From positions 34,709,267 to 34,773,266 of the forward strand of contig CM046308.1 of the NCBI GenBank assembly GCA_025267735.1: a stretch of DNA of 64,000 nt, in the 5' to 3' direction. Below the pieces are notes generated by a model. It was given only the letters and a program-made list of their open reading frames with translations, was not told where the DNA came from and searched no databases. Shown one piece after another: positions 1 through 22,470 of the stretch; within the stretch, counting starts at the first letter, position 1; each line of letters begins with the position of its first letter. Source of the DNA: Mactra quadrangularis. Its lineage: Eukaryota; Mollusca; Bivalvia; Venerida; Mactridae. Position numbers and translations under genes: made by a program.

Positions 1-105
1 TTTGCATTTCTTTCCAGTGTTACTTTGGATAATGGGGCTTTAAGAATTTTGATTTTAAACTTCTTTCTTATCTAATTTAAATTGTAGAAAAACTGTTTAT
101 ATTAC

Positions 106-1486
106 CTGGCAGAATGTTTGTATCAAGTGACCTCTCTGAAACTCTTGGTAGTCTTACTGATAATGGAATTAAAGGTTCTTGAGTGACCAGCAAACTTGTC
201 ATAGCATGTGTTGTATTTTTACCACTTAATGTTCTTTCGTTATGATCCCAGTTGTCTGCTGCAGCTACAATTATCTTTTGTGAAGATGGTTGAACATGTC
301 TTGGAACTAATGCACCAGATGTAGTAGTTTGCTGCTTTGTAGTATAAAGTGCTGCAGAGGTCAAAAAATGTCTTATTTCAGCATATGGTAATGTGTGTCC
401 ATGTTTGTTGAGGTCTTCTATTAATTTTTTACTGCCATATGTATGGTGTAAATACACAGATAATCCAAGATGTTTTGGTGTTATTAAGTTAGTAATTAAA
501 GCTGTTAGATCACTACAGACGGATATGACTTTTTGATCTGGATTTATATCTTCTATATCTGGACCTTTTTCAAACAGATTTTTATCTGACAGCCAACAGA
601 CAAACTTTAATAAATTCTTATTTAAATAGGCCAGTTGTCCTTTAAAACTTACTTCATCTGGAGAGAAGTATTCATTTTGTAGTTTCTTGGACTTTGATAG
701 ACTTTTCATTATAATTCCAGCAGCTTTGTGAAGGATGGAAATTTCTGACTCATTCACATTCAGTTCCATTAAATTATCACCATGCTCAGTATGATCTAGT
801 GAGGATCTTGCACTTTCATGGCTATGAACTTGAATCAAAGCCTCTTCAATAGTAAACGACATTGAACAAATAAGATCACTTAGCCCAGGTCTTGGGATAC
901 ATTTAACATCAGGCCACTGTTTTAGAAGAAGACGTTTAAAGGTGGAAGATTTCATAATAGACGATTCGGCTCCATTTTCTAGTAACTTATAATTTTGATA
1001 TTTAGATTTCAGTGTTGTTAACTCAACAATACATCTGTCATTCATTAGTTGCTGATGGTACTCTTCCGTTAATTTATCCCATGCACCATTGGAAAAATGC
1101 TTTAATTTCTTAGGAGATTTATTGACACATTTGATGTTTCTTGTGGAAATATAATGGGAAAGACACCCCTTCTGTCTGTGATATCTGGCTCCTACAGCGA
1201 CTAAATCACCATTACGTGACTGTAGTCTATTAAGTAAATCATAATCTTGCCTGACTTTTGCTGTTTGAAAAATCTTTGAGTAAAGAGACGACTTTTTGTC
1301 ACTCGAAGATTGTACAACTGACCATGATCCTCTCTTCTTGTATTGGCATTTCCCCCCACAAATGAAACAATGAATTTTCCAATCAAAGGTAGTTTGCTGA
1401 TTATTGGCATGGTTTGTAACATCAGTAATCAAAGCACCACAGTCTTTATCAATTTTTCTTTTCTTGGTACATTTAAGATCAGCCAT
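106..1486 (-). CDS. Unrecognised protein, first coding exon (probably mobile-element-derived)
   Basis: The start at 1486 has a good context (GGGCGATGG). The exon is open for 460 codons. The open frame itself runs on to a stop at 77-79, but at 105 there is a strong splice donor (CTGCCAG then GTAATA), so I end the exon at 106 and expect the rest of the gene left of the window. The N-terminus has a zinc-ribbon-like CFICGGKC near residue 41 and a second Cys/His cluster (YHRQKGCLSHY) near residue 103; the C-terminal part has AAADNWDHNERTLSG near residue 410. I cannot name the family. From memory, multicopy proteins of this general build (CxxC, then YHxxC, then a DNxDxNE-like motif) occur in many invertebrate genomes as transposon cargo, but I could not verify this. 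It lies antisense in what should be an intron of ERCC4. Confidence 0.6.
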
Positions 1487-1857
1487 CGCCCAGGATTAAC
1501 CTTAAAATAATAAAGAAAAAAGTGGGGTAATTTTGTTTTTTAGTTAATTATATTCCCTCAAATAAGAAAGTCTTGCCTTCCAAACAAGTTTAGTATTATA
1601 ATTTAGGTGAGAAATGTTCAAATTACATGATATTTTAAAAGGAATTATTGATATTGTTTGCCATTGGCAGATAAGAGTGACAAGCAGTTATGAGTATCAT
1701 TACTCAAAACAAACGCTAATTATGATGATGTTAAAAATGGTTCTTAGATTATAATGCATAATACAATGTTCTATTGGTTCAACTAATACTTTTTTAATAT
1801 AATACATGTATAGAATTAGAGATACTTACATTTATTTTTTCTATAGAACTTCTGCAG

Positions 1858-1975
1858 CCATCTTGCTTGTTTTGAATTTTCCCTCTCAAAAACTTCCCTC
1901 TCAAATTTTCCCGCTTAAAATTTCCCTCTTAAATTTACCGCTAAAATTTTCCCGTAAAAATTCACCGGTGTTATC
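1858..1975. repeat. Degenerate short tandem repeat (TTCCCTCTYAAAA-like)
   Basis: Six or so diverged copies of a 15-20 base unit around TTTCCCTCTTAAA and TTTTCCCG follow one another just upstream of the minus-strand gene that starts at 1486. Confidence 0.55.
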
Positions 1976-2755
1976 ATAAAAAATACCTCAACAAAAAAGT
2001 CTTTCCCATTCAAAATGTTTATATTGTTAATACATGTGATATCAACTCAAAACAGTTACAATCAAGATTTTTGAACAGCATTTAACTATTTTTGTAATTT
2101 GCATTTTTTAGCAAAAAAATGTGAAAATCATCTCAAAAAGATAGCCATTAAATTGTCATATAACCAGGAAAAATACCCCACCCACCATTTTTTACATTAT
2201 TATCTGAAAAAGATTGCTGTGAAGAAAGATTTACCAAACTTTTTTTTTGGTAATACAGACCATCTCCTTGATATAAATGAAAAGTTTTGGATATTTATTA
2301 ACACATATAGATTGATTGGAGTCCAAAATGTGGGGAAAAACCATAATACATACAATCACCCATTTTTTCAGGGTTTTTTTGCCATTTAAAAGAAACAATT
2401 TCTTCATAATTGTAATAATTTAAAAGCTATTCATTGAAAAATATAACATACACTCCATATTTTAAGTTGTAACAAGTCAAAATTGACCAGAATGAAATGA
2501 ATAATGGTATTTTCTTTTTGATTGCTTTTTGTGGTTTTTATCGAGTAAATTACCCCACCCACTTGTTTAACATCATTGCAGAAACTAAGGGAATAAAGAA
2601 CAAATAATGCGTCTTTACATGTTCTAATATCCATAGGGCATTGAAAGATGTTCATATAAACAATTATTTTATCTAACTGAGGTATGTGTAAATGTTGAAA
2701 TTGAGAAAATTGAGAAAAATGTGTTAAAATAGCCCCTTTTTCGCATATAATTGAA

Positions 2756-2998
2756 TAAAATTTTGGTCATTAATCAAATTTTGGCCATGATTTATTGTTA
2801 TTTATCATCAGAAACTTGTTCTGCACATTTGATACTATTTAGACATGAATAGATAAAAATAGTTAGCAAACAGACCAAAAAAACTATAAACCAGAGTTTT
2901 TTATAAAATTTGGCGGCCATCTTGGACGCCATCTTGAATTTCCAGGTCCGCACCACGGTACGGAAAAAATGATTATCGGTTACATATACTAGAGACAT
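2756..2998. repeat. Dispersed repeat, copy 1
   Basis: The block around 2911-2942 (GGCGGCCATCTTGGACGCCA and following) recurs nearly unchanged at 42696-42727, inside a channel-gene intron. Similarity fades outside this core, so the element limits are uncertain. Confidence 0.45.
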
Positions 2999-4765
2999 CC
3001 AGGAACATTTTGGTATATAACACTTTGTGTTCTACTTTGTGGACCACCTCTTCTCGAAAATCAGCCAATTGTCACTCTACTATCAATGCTTGATTGTTGT
3101 AATGAAGCAGAAGAGCTTAAAGTTTCTATGAGAACAATTATGATAGTTTAGGGTTGGTTTATAAACTTACAACAACTTTTCAATGATTACATGTCTGACT
3201 GAAAATCATTCTTTGATTTAAGTGACAATTTATAAGCTTTTTTATTTTAAAATTGATCTTGACAACTGTTTAGTGTACATAATTTCAATATTACAACCTT
3301 ACTAGCAGGCTTGCTATTTTCAGCTTGTTTGTATTAAAAAAGATAAAGTGTGGTCAGTGTTCGCAATTTTTCCAAATTTCACCAAGTCCCCGGGACTCAG
3401 TGGTGTAAAATATATTGAGTCCCAATTCAAATGTAATGAGTCCAGAATTATAAAAATGTTGATGCTTATCCTGGTGTCATTAGTTTTGATGCACTTAAGG
3501 CAACAAAATGTGTATATCATGTGATTTCAGAGAAGAGAGCAAATTACAACTAAAAATCGATGATTTCATTCCTTTTGTACATTTTTGAATGTTTTCAAGG
3601 ACATAACACTCTTCGAAAATGGTTAAATTTTGATTGTAACCAAGGGCCGTTGCAGCATCCATGTACTAAAAATCAACTGTAATGAAACATGGAAAAAGCA
3701 AAATTATTACTGCGAGCACTCAGTCTGTTACTTGATGCAAAAATATCCAAGTACTATTTTTTAGACAAATGAAAAAAATAGCATGTCAATATTTTTTTCC
3801 TTGTGAAAAAACGAACCCGGCACATATCAAAATCAGGTAACAAAATAATTACCCCTACATTCTACAAGATAATTAAGTATTTTTTTGTATAATCAAAACA
3901 TCTCATGTCTAAATAAAAGTATAATTTTAAAAAGCGAAATTTTGAATAGCATAATATTTATAAGCATTGAATCAAATGAACATATCTATATGACGGTCAG
4001 GCAATTAAAATCTGATAGCGTTCGTGGACAATATAACGAGTACAGCTTTCTAAAGCGTGATTTTTTACCTTGTAACCTTTTTTTTCGCATGCCTATTGCA
4101 TGGTTTCTAAAAATAGATGTGTGTTTAACCGACTGAGAATGAAAAATATTCCCACGCTTATAATTGCAAAAATCGAAATGCAAAGTTGTTGGGCAATTTT
4201 GCATTGGTAACGTTAAGCACATTCATCTTAATTGCACCTGTAGCCACGCTATCAGTGACGTCATACAAGATTGCACTGGTATGATCAAAACAAAGATGTC
4301 ATTAAAAAATATGTGCATCGAAACATGAGATCGGAAATTAAAATTGCATTTTTATGTCTTAATAAGGACCATTCTTTATCTAATAGCCCAGATTCTTGGA
4401 ATGGCGACTGTGCTTAACTTTCTTGACTGGCGGCGCGGCCATTTTGTGGTTGCTACGCAAGGTGCGTTATCGAAACGCGGCTTCATCGCACTTGCTTCCA
4501 GTTAACTTTCGTGAATGATAAACTTCGCCCAATGAGAAATAAATCGATTAAACCAATGTGAAATGCACTTAAACATCGAACAGGTCATTTTTATGGAACG
4601 AAAAAATCCATTTACTACGTTTATATCGCAAAACAGCTCTAAAAGTGTCATATTTCCCGTGGAAAAGCGTTTCGTCCCAGGGACGAAACGTCCTTGATTT
4701 TTTTTCGTCCCTGGCAATTTTTATGCGTAAATGGATATGTTTACGGCGTAAACGCAAACACTGGT

Positions 4766-5003
4766 GGTTTAAAGTCTGCTTCCATATACATGTTCAGCCA
4801 ACTTTACAATCTTGTATGATAACTCCTGATCATTGAAATCACCCTCAGGCACGCGATCCCTCACAGTACCCATTTACCCCTGGGTGGAGTGGAACAACTG
4901 AAGGTTAATTTCTTGCTCAAGGAAATAAGCAGTGCCGCTAGTAGGGTTCAAACCTGGGACCTCTCGATCCCTAAGCACATCCTACCACTTGACCACTGCT
5001 CAT
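4766..5003 (-). mobile_element. tRNA-derived SINE, family B
   Basis: Read on the minus strand it starts with a tRNA-like head (GTGGTCAAGTGGTAGGATG as A box, GGTTTGAACCCT as B box) and continues into a body ending in GGAAGCAGACTTTAAACC. The same head and body occur on the plus strand at 21165-21400, and a head fragment at 8770-8835. Confidence 0.75.
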
Positions 5004-5373
5004 AATTAATTCTACCCTAACCACTTACATGTACAAGGATGACTGTACTGGAATCACTTAGTTACATCTGTAAAGTTTTAGCTTGTCTTCACAAAGAAAA
5101 TGAGAGCTTATACTACATGTATCACTTTAGTATTGGCATTGGTGGTTGTATTTGCTTATGAGGTTCAAGTTTTAAAAAGTATTATATCTTCAGTGCTGTC
5201 CAAAACATTTTATTAAAAATTGGTATGTTTATTTATTTGGTCTATATCAACAATACTGTGAAGAGATATAACTCTGGATGAATTGGAGTTAAAAACTTTT
5301 TACACCTAAAAAAATTGCAAAAGTTAAGGTTGAAGTTTTTCCTAAATTATCTTCACAATACTTTTTTGGGGGG

Positions 5374-5624
5374 TTAACACTGTAGCATCACATTTTATAG
5401 GTTCTATCACAGTGGCCAGTCCACCTACTCACTGTTCCTAGAAAGGCTTAATCTCTGGGTTTAGCTGTTAACCAACTACTAGGTGCATACTTCTGTCAGT
5501 GACTGACTACTGCCCTACATGATTTAGAATCAGTGGAGAAAGGTGGCAGAAAATTATTATAATTGAACCTACGACCCTTCAATCAGTAGACTTGTACGCT
5601 ACTGACTGAGCTAGCCCAACAGGC
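5374..5624 (-). mobile_element. tRNA-derived SINE, family A
   Basis: This is one of about a dozen copies in the window. On the minus strand the tRNA-like head (GGCTAGCTCAGTCAGTAGCG) and B box are followed by a body with TGACTGACAGAAGTATGCAC, the phrase GTTAACAGCTAAA and a tail near GTGATGCTACAGTG. The copy lies just before the 5722 exon of ERCC4. Confidence 0.8.
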
Positions 5625-5721
5625 TTTTCATTACTTATCAAGGTATTTGAGTGGAAATTTGTTTACTTTTAGGTCAAAAAGTTGATCTATTTGCTCTTAT
5701 CTATGATTTATATTTACACAG

Positions 5722-15695
<9,974 letters not shown>

Positions 15696-15778
15696 CACTA
15701 ACTTCATGTTAAACTTTGTTTGTATTATACTACTCATGCATAGTGCAACAATATTAACAAGTTGAACTACCTAATTAT

Positions 15779-15784
15779 AATAAA
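15779..15784 (+). promoter_or_regulatory. ERCC4 polyadenylation signal
   Basis: AATAAA, 84 bases after the ERCC4 stop codon; the first canonical hexamer downstream. Confidence 0.75.
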
Positions 15785-16307
15785 TACACACATTACTTTA
15801 ATTAAATAGTGAGTTTCCGTATGCATGTATACGGTTATACACGTGTTTTTAACAACCTATTTGAATATAAATCAATTTTGTAAGCATGGCATGCTATTGT
15901 ACTTATAATTTTGGACATATTAGTTTTGGTGAAAACATGTAAGTCTGCATTATTGTGGCACAGTTTCAAAGTATTTATTCTTGTAAAAACAAAAGTAATT
16001 GTTCAGTATGTGTAAATTTGCCGAAAGCTTCCAATATAGCACGATTTACAAACAAAGACAAAAATAGACTGTAAACACTGAGTTTAATATATTCATGCAG
16101 GAAGGTCAAGCTCAGTCTAATATTGCCTGACAATATCTGTAGCTCATTCATTTACACACTTCCCATATGATGTCAGTGTCACAAATTGCAAATAACCACA
16201 GTTATATTATGATTGTCATTGTTATTCCTACCTCTTTGTTAATTTTTACTCTCAACTCTTGATGATTTTGATTACTTTATTTTTTAATTCTTTTTGTATC
16301 TCAATAC

Positions 16308-16737
16308 CAGGGCTTTATCAGGGGGTTTTGGGAAAAGGGCCCCTGCCCAAATTGGGAATTTTTAACGCGGTAAATAGTCCAATTTGGGGAAAAAATATCA
16401 ACAAATCAACCCAATATGGAAATTTCATCAATAATTTTTCTGCATTAAATCTTAACATGCTTTGCTGAGGTGTCTCTGAGAGTGTTGCAGTGTTCTTAAA
16501 GAGTTTGTGCTGACAGTCCAGTGAGGCATTTAATGCAAATTCTCATGTATTCTTTTTTAAATTTTATATAAAATATCGGCAGTCGTTTTTTTTTGTAAAG
16601 GCAAAAGACATCCTGTTCAAAGGGAATTATTTAACAAGATTGGGAATTTTTTTCTTGAAATTGGGAAAAATGGTCCTTATTTGGGATTGGGAACGGGGCC
16701 GATATTCGGCCTCTTGAGATAGGCTGAAAAAGCCCTG
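16308..16737. mobile_element. Non-autonomous hAT-like element (CAGGGCTTTWTCAG ends)
   Basis: The termini CAGGGCTTTATCAG (left) and CTGAAAAAGCCCTG (right) are inverted repeats of 14 bases with one mismatch. Flanks share AATAC but not a clean 8-base duplication. The inside is non-coding and has GGGAATTTTT-like phrases near both ends. Confidence 0.7.
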
Positions 16738-17359
16738 AATACAGAAATGAACTCAAAATACACACAGGTAGCTAAGTTTTTATACTAAAAGGGATCCGCC
16801 AGATCCTATTTCATCGGATCAGGATCAGATATAATCCTTGACCTGATTTAGTTGATCATTTGCAATTTGTGAAAGGTATGGTTACTGATAAGATCCATAT
16901 TGGTAGCCATCTTGATAGGCATTTGCTAGTGCTGGCTGAAATTTTCAAATTTTTTTTTTTTTAATTTCCAGTTAAACTTTATTTTTCAACCATTATTACT
17001 GATTTTCATGTCATATTAAAAAGCATTAATTATTTATTTTGGTATATGGAGATAATATTTTGATACATTAAAAATAAAAACATAATGTTTTATTAAACTT
17101 ACACTAAATGATTGTTTAAGTTGTAATCATAAATGTATTTCTTCTCAGTTGGATTTTTTTAGATACCTCAATATTTTTAAATTGTTGCATGGAAAAATAA
17201 GGATATCATAAGAAAATGAAAGTTCTTTAATTTTGTACCTCATATAAATATCCCATACATTTGCCTGCCAATATGGCCACCAAACTAAGGATAATATTAG
17301 ATTTTATCATCAGGGTACAACAAACCTCCTCATATAATTAACTTTGTATCTAATGGCAT

Positions 17360-17745
17360 TTATCATTTGCAACTCCTCGGCCATTTGCTTCGAATTACCT
17401 CAGACATATTTAGACACCATTTTGAAATTATCTTTTAGTCACATTTCCAGACTGATGTTGAAGTAAACAAATCCACGATGATTTAGGTGATGAGGAATGT
17501 TTTGTTTTAAATCCATAAATTTGAAAATACATAGAGCAATGATATCACTGAACAATATTTAGTTATATAACATAGAAAAATCTTTTGACGAAGATCTGTG
17601 TGTTTACAATGTACTACAAGAACTATTTTACATAACCGTTATGTGCTTTGCCTCACATAGGTAATAACCCAAGCTGCCAGGGTAGACCACCCAAGAATTC
17701 TTCCGAGATTATTCATTCATGAAAGGTGGAGGTGTTCCGAATGGG
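17360..17745. mobile_element. CGTTAC-family MITE, diverged copy
   Basis: AACTCCTCGGCCATTTGCTTC on the left, TTAGACACCATTTTGAAA inside and a complementary GAGGTGTTCCGAATG on the right match the copies at 35723-36035 and 58687-59003. The CGTTAC-rich outer ends are not kept. Confidence 0.5.
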
Positions 17746-18035
17746 CATTTATGTGTTCTTTGTTTATATACCTCAATAATACCTCAACTGATTGATATTT
17801 CAAAACATTTTGTCTTCTTAATTTTATTGTGATAAATTATTACAATGAATCATTGTCAAAACTTCATATTTTATTTTATTTTACTCCTCATAATTGGTTT
17901 GCTGTAAGTACTAAATTGTATTTCATAAATGCTTGAACCTAATTCATGATATTGTATTGCTAATTTATATTTGTAATAAAATTTCTTTAAAATTAATACA
18001 TTTTATTTTATTTTTATTTTCTCTACTTTTTTGTT

Positions 18036-18320
18036 GGGATTTAGCATCGTAACTACAAATTTTATAGGTCATATCAAGGCCGTCAGTCAATCTACTCTAT
18101 TGTTCCTGGAAAGGCCAAATCTCTGGTTTTAGCTGTTAACCAGTGACTAGATGCACACTTCTATCAGGGCCTTTCATTATTTAGAATCAGTGGTAAGAGG
18201 GGGAATGTCCGTATAACTGATTTCATGACAAAACCCAAGAAAGTATGGTATGCCTAGGAATCAAACCCATGACACATCAATCAGTGTACTTGCGTACGAC
18301 CGACTGAGCTAGCCAGGAAT
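18036..18320 (-). mobile_element. SINE family A
   Basis: Nearly full-length minus-oriented copy: tail end at 18044 (GATTTAGCATCGTAAC), body AGCTGTTAACCAGTGACTAG, and the tRNA-like head ending near GACTGAGCTAGCC at 18302-18314. Confidence 0.8.
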
Positions 18321-18385
18321 GGGCTCAGCAATTAAAAGGGAACAGTTGTTTTGAAATTATGAGAAGAACATGCTTTTTTGTTTGG

Positions 18386-18391
18386 TTTATT
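18386..18391 (-). promoter_or_regulatory. C1q gene polyadenylation signal
   Basis: TTTATT on the plus strand, AATAAA on the gene's strand, 34 bases past the stop codon. Confidence 0.7.
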
Positions 18392-18424
18392 TCTTTCGAC
18401 TTTACATGAAATAACGGTAATAAC

Positions 18425-20886
18425 TTAGAGAGCAAAAACCAAACATCTCATAAAACTTGTAAGACCACCACCATAGAGAGCTCCATCATCATGAACAATG
18501 TGTTTTATCAAAACTTTATCACCTGTTTGTAATTGCATTGGTATAGTGACAGAGCCTTGTTCAGGTGGTCCACCAATGTCATCGACATAGGCTCCTGCTA
18601 GATACACACCATTCTTCATTACTCCTACATGTAGTTCACCATGATCATTCCAATAACTTGATATAGAGACAGAGAAGATGTATAAACCTGGAGTAGTAGC
18701 TGTGAATGTGCTTGTAGTGTTATCATAACCACCTCCGATGTTGAGCTTGATATTTGGAAAGGGTATTGTAGAACCAACTGTTATATGTTCTAATCCTGAA
18801 TCTTGATCTAATGTAGCATGAAATGCCACGGTCTCCATAAAACCTTGACGCTTGTGCAATAATCCTACAGAAAAAAGGAATATGCATCATACCGTTTAAC
18901 ACAGTTTGTAGAGCATTGACTTGCAAACAGATGTTCGTGGATTCTGGAGTTTTCTCTCTGTTTCAGTTTGTTTTTTTTCTGTTACTTTTTGTCAACTCAA
19001 CATTTTCAGTCATAAAGACGATTGTAACCTGGGCTACATGCATAACCTTTTGGTAAAATGATAAATGTAACTGGCTTTTGGGAAACACAATTAGGAAACT
19101 TTAGCTTGACGTTATTTCACTATGAAATGCTAACCTTTGTTGACTAAATATAATGAAGATTTCATTCTTGACCCAATGCTTTAAAATCAGCAAAACTAGT
19201 GTCAAACTCTGATTGCATCTTTACAGAGCCCATAAAGTGACATTTGAAATACCTTTTTGTATTTTTATAATTATTTCGTTTTTTATAGAATAATTGTAAA
19301 AATAAAAAGTATGCCAAAATGTCACTTAGGGTCTCTGTACATCTAATATGTATTTATAAATACTAGTAAATATTCCAATATGTACACATATAAGTCATTA
19401 TCGTACCCCGAGGTTATCAAGATCGATCTAACTAGTATTGAGAATCCTACTTGACTCTGGGTACGAGAGTGATACAAGTAAAATCAAGCAAGTCTTAAAC
19501 GCGATTAAAACTTTTGGATACTAATTATTAATTCATGATCATTATTTATTATTAAAATTATTAATTAATATTAACCATCAATAGCCATTGTCATATCAAT
19601 ATCGTTTGTTTAATGTGAACATGTTCCTGAGAAAATGCATATTTATGTACATGTGTGTACTTGGTCGTATTTAAGGCTCTTCTCTGTAAATGATTAAAAG
19701 TATGAGTATTGTTTATTGCTTTTTGTCACGATACATGAATGATGTTGATTGTTGCCGAAGTTATATCATTACCTTTTGTTTGGATAGCTTGTTGTTGTTT
19801 AAGTTCTGTCAACTGTTGTTGAATATTTGAGCGTAATTGTCTCTCATGGTTCAGTTCACCTTGTAATTTAGCGTTCAGTAAATCTTGTTGTTGACCTGAA
19901 ATCAATTTTTTGCTTAACATAAAGATGAGGTACTGTGAGCTATATGTGTGTCATGATTTTAATCCAACGTCTCACATAACAACATTGTATGTCCTTTCTT
20001 GATCGCATGGAATTTCCGTGTTGCTTCTCATAAACTTGTATACGGTAGTCATTGTAATCAACTGATATACTATAAAAACACTAAAGCATAAATAAGGCCG
20101 TTATTCCATAGTTCCGTGGTCTGTGTCTGTATCCGCGACTTTCTGCTTTATTAGAACCATTCGGAACTACCTCGGATATTACTGCATGATCGTCAGATTA
20201 CGGAATCACCCGAGCGGTTTTCCAAATGAATCAGAACGTCGTTGGGTCGGTGTCGGTGAGTGAAATTTCACGTACACGGACAGTTCACGGATGTACAAAA
20301 TGTATATTGCACAGGAAACACAACAACTCAAAGGCAGAAAACAAGTTAATTGCCAAAGATATTTCAGAAAAATTAACTGAAATTGTAAGGAAAACGAGAC
20401 AATTAATGAGGTAACTTATAGTCAACACAAAGACACGTCTATATAGAAGAATATAAATTTTGGAATTCAGCGGCAAAGTCACTGAAGATAAACGAAGTTG
20501 TCTATATCGTTGAGCAATCTCAGCTTCTAACATTTTAATTTAGCAAGTGGTGAAACATGACACTTTCTTTTGAAAAAGACATTGCATGAATGTCTAACAA
20601 CTGCTAAAGAACACTTAGTTAGCTTTATTAATAATATCAATAAAAATAATAATAATTATGATAATAATAATAATAATGACTTATTAAATGTGGATAACAT
20701 ATTGGCTAAAACCAATTTTCATTATTAATTAAACAACAATAGAACATGTTGTATTAAGATCTCACCTCTTTCTTCTAATGCAGAAAGTCTTGAGTAAAGT
20801 TTATTTAACTCCGAAGAATCAATATCTGTAGCTTTTGCACCAGCTATAAAGCTGAGCATAAAAATCACACCTTGCCAGTTCTTCAT
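18425..20886 (-). CDS. Secreted C1q-domain-containing protein (complete, three exons)
   Basis: Exons on the minus strand: 20766-20886, 19773-19895, 18425-18864, all with GT-AG junctions and matching phases (split Gly codons at both), giving 227 residues. Residues 1-19 (MKNWQGVIFMLSFIAGAKA) look like a signal peptide with cleavage before TD. Residues about 27-81 are a Gln/Leu-rich coiled coil (LQGELNHERQLRSNIQQQLT), interrupted by the first intron. Residues about 94-227 form a C1q globular domain: VAFHATL start, the FTATTPGLYIFSVS strand, and LTSFMRCLVFAL as last strand. There is no collagen repeat, so it is of the short coiled-coil/C1q build that is greatly expanded in bivalves and used as lectin-like pattern recognition proteins; trimerisation through the coiled coil is expected. 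Ligand unknown. The start is the only ATG before the signal peptide. The gene faces ERCC4 tail to tail. Confidence 0.95.
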
Positions 20887-21164
20887 TGTGAAATGTTTGT
20901 GATGTGCTTTATGTCATTCGATGACCGACTTAGTACACTGCTTACTGCTTATCATTTAATAGACTGTACGCATTTAGAACAAGGACATCATCTCTCTTGT
21001 TAGTGACATAGTTATGATTGTTTTTAGTTCAGTATTAAAACCTCCTATATTTTCAAAGTTTAGTTGAAGAAATGAGTATTAAAATGTTATGTACATGTTA
21101 TTACAAATATAAGTTCGATGCAGGTATCGAAAAATTTCAGTAAAATACCATCTGTAATGGGTAA

Positions 21165-21400
21165 CTATCGTAGGAGCGGTGTTCTAGTTGTAGGACACGC
21201 GCTGACGGATCGCGAGCCTTATGGGTTTGAACTCCAATAGGGACACTGCTAGTTCCTTGAGCAAGAAATTTACATACAGTTGTTCCATTTAAGCAATGCG
21301 AAAATGGTTACTGCCTGAAGGTCATTTCAAAGATCAGAAGTTATCTACAAAATTGTAAAGTCGGCTGTAACATGTATATGGAAGCAGACTTTAAACTGCA
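21165..21400 (+). mobile_element. tRNA-derived SINE, family B
   Basis: Same head and body as the minus-oriented copy at 4766-5003: TGGGTTTGAACTCCAATAGG as B box, then CACTGCTAGTTCCTTGAGCA, and GGAAGCAGACTTTAAACTGC at the end. Confidence 0.75.
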
Positions 21401-21486
21401 CTGACTTATTAACTTTAACTGTTAAAGAACTCAGCAAGTTCGAACTATTCTGACCCTTCTAACATACCATGTAAATATAACAGAAG

Positions 21487-21765
21487 CCCACCTGGCTAGC
21501 TCAGTCAGTAGCGCACAAGTCTATTGATCGAGGGATCGTAGGTTCTATTCCCCGGCGGGCATACTTTGAAGCTAAATAATTTATATGGTCATTCTCCCTC
21601 CTACCACTGATTCAAAATCATATAGGGCAGTAGTCAGTCACTAATGGAAGTATGCACTTAGTAGTTGGTTAACAGCTAAATCCAGAGATTCAGCCTTTCC
21701 AGGAACAGTGGGTAGGATGACTGACCGTCGAGATACAATGTGTTGCTGCAGCATTAAACCCAACA
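21487..21765 (+). mobile_element. tRNA-derived SINE, family A (best-preserved plus copy)
   Basis: Starts with GGCTAGCTCAGTCAGTAGCG and GTAGGTTCTATTCCCCGG (A and B boxes of a tRNA-like head), body with CTCCCTCCTACCACTGATTC and GTTAACAGCTAAATCCAGAG, and ends near GTTGCTGCAGCATTAAACCC followed by an A/C-rich tail. Confidence 0.85.
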
Positions 21766-22470
21766 AAAAACACAAAAACACACACACAACAGAACTATGA
21801 GAACTAAACATTTTTATTTTATGATATTCAGTAGCACATATTTGATAAGCACATTTATATTAAACCAGAATTAGCTGTATTGATTAATGTTAGGTAATCT
21901 ACACGTTATTCTAATTCAAATTCTTATGCACTAGTTTCATGGTCAGTTTTATTTAAAATCAGTCTTCAAATTCTACTTGCATGTCATTTCTACATACATG
22001 TAATAGAAAATGTGACTTGAATCTCCATTTGAAACATATTAATGCAGTTCAAGTTGTAAGATTTTTCAAAGTTTTCTAAAAGCTAGATAAAATAAAGAAA
22101 TATGCAATGTTTTGTTAACGCCAAAATCTTTGACAAAATCTCATGATTTATCTCGTACTTCTTGTCCCCTCCGTCATCTTCAAGTTCATTAAACTATGCT
22201 TGTCTTTATTGAACAGTATAAAATTGTCATGATTAAAAACCCTAAGCGTTAATGGGTATGCCAAATACCTAGTCACTTTAATTTAAAAAGTTCAATTTTA
22301 CAAAATGTAATTGCTTATTGGTCATGCATCCAAATTACCACAGCTCAAACAAAATTTGTAAAAAATATATGGTTGTGAATTCAAACAAATTCTTGATTAT
22401 CATACCCTTATCAATGGTTGGCCAACTGAAAAATAATTTAGACTCCGAGGCGGAATATGGCGATAATTCA

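Larger units (their letters stand above)
1487..5721. other. Non-coding stretch, probably ERCC4 intron
   Basis: No XPF-like exon was found here on the plus strand, so the ERCC4 exon before 5722 is probably left of the window. The stretch holds a decayed short repeat (1858-1975), a dispersed repeat with the phrase GCCATCTTGGACGCCATCTT near 2910-2945, a CpG-richer patch near 4390-4500 and two SINE copies (4766-5003, 5374-5624). The remainder is AT-rich sequence in which I see nothing. Confidence 0.5.
15785..18385. other. Intergenic region between ERCC4 and the C1q gene (convergent)
   Basis: No gene was seen. It holds a hAT-like MITE (16308-16737), a diverged member of the CGTTAC MITE family (17360-17745) and a SINE A copy (18036-18320). 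Confidence 0.6.

Noticed and set aside
4386..4510. Short ORF starting MATVLNFLDW as an XPF first exon
   Set aside because: It does not resemble the XPF N-terminus and it could not supply the ~400 missing residues.
20940..20970. TATA-like CTATTAAAT upstream of the C1q gene
   Set aside because: A weak match in AT-rich DNA and the transcription start is unknown, so it was not listed as a promoter.
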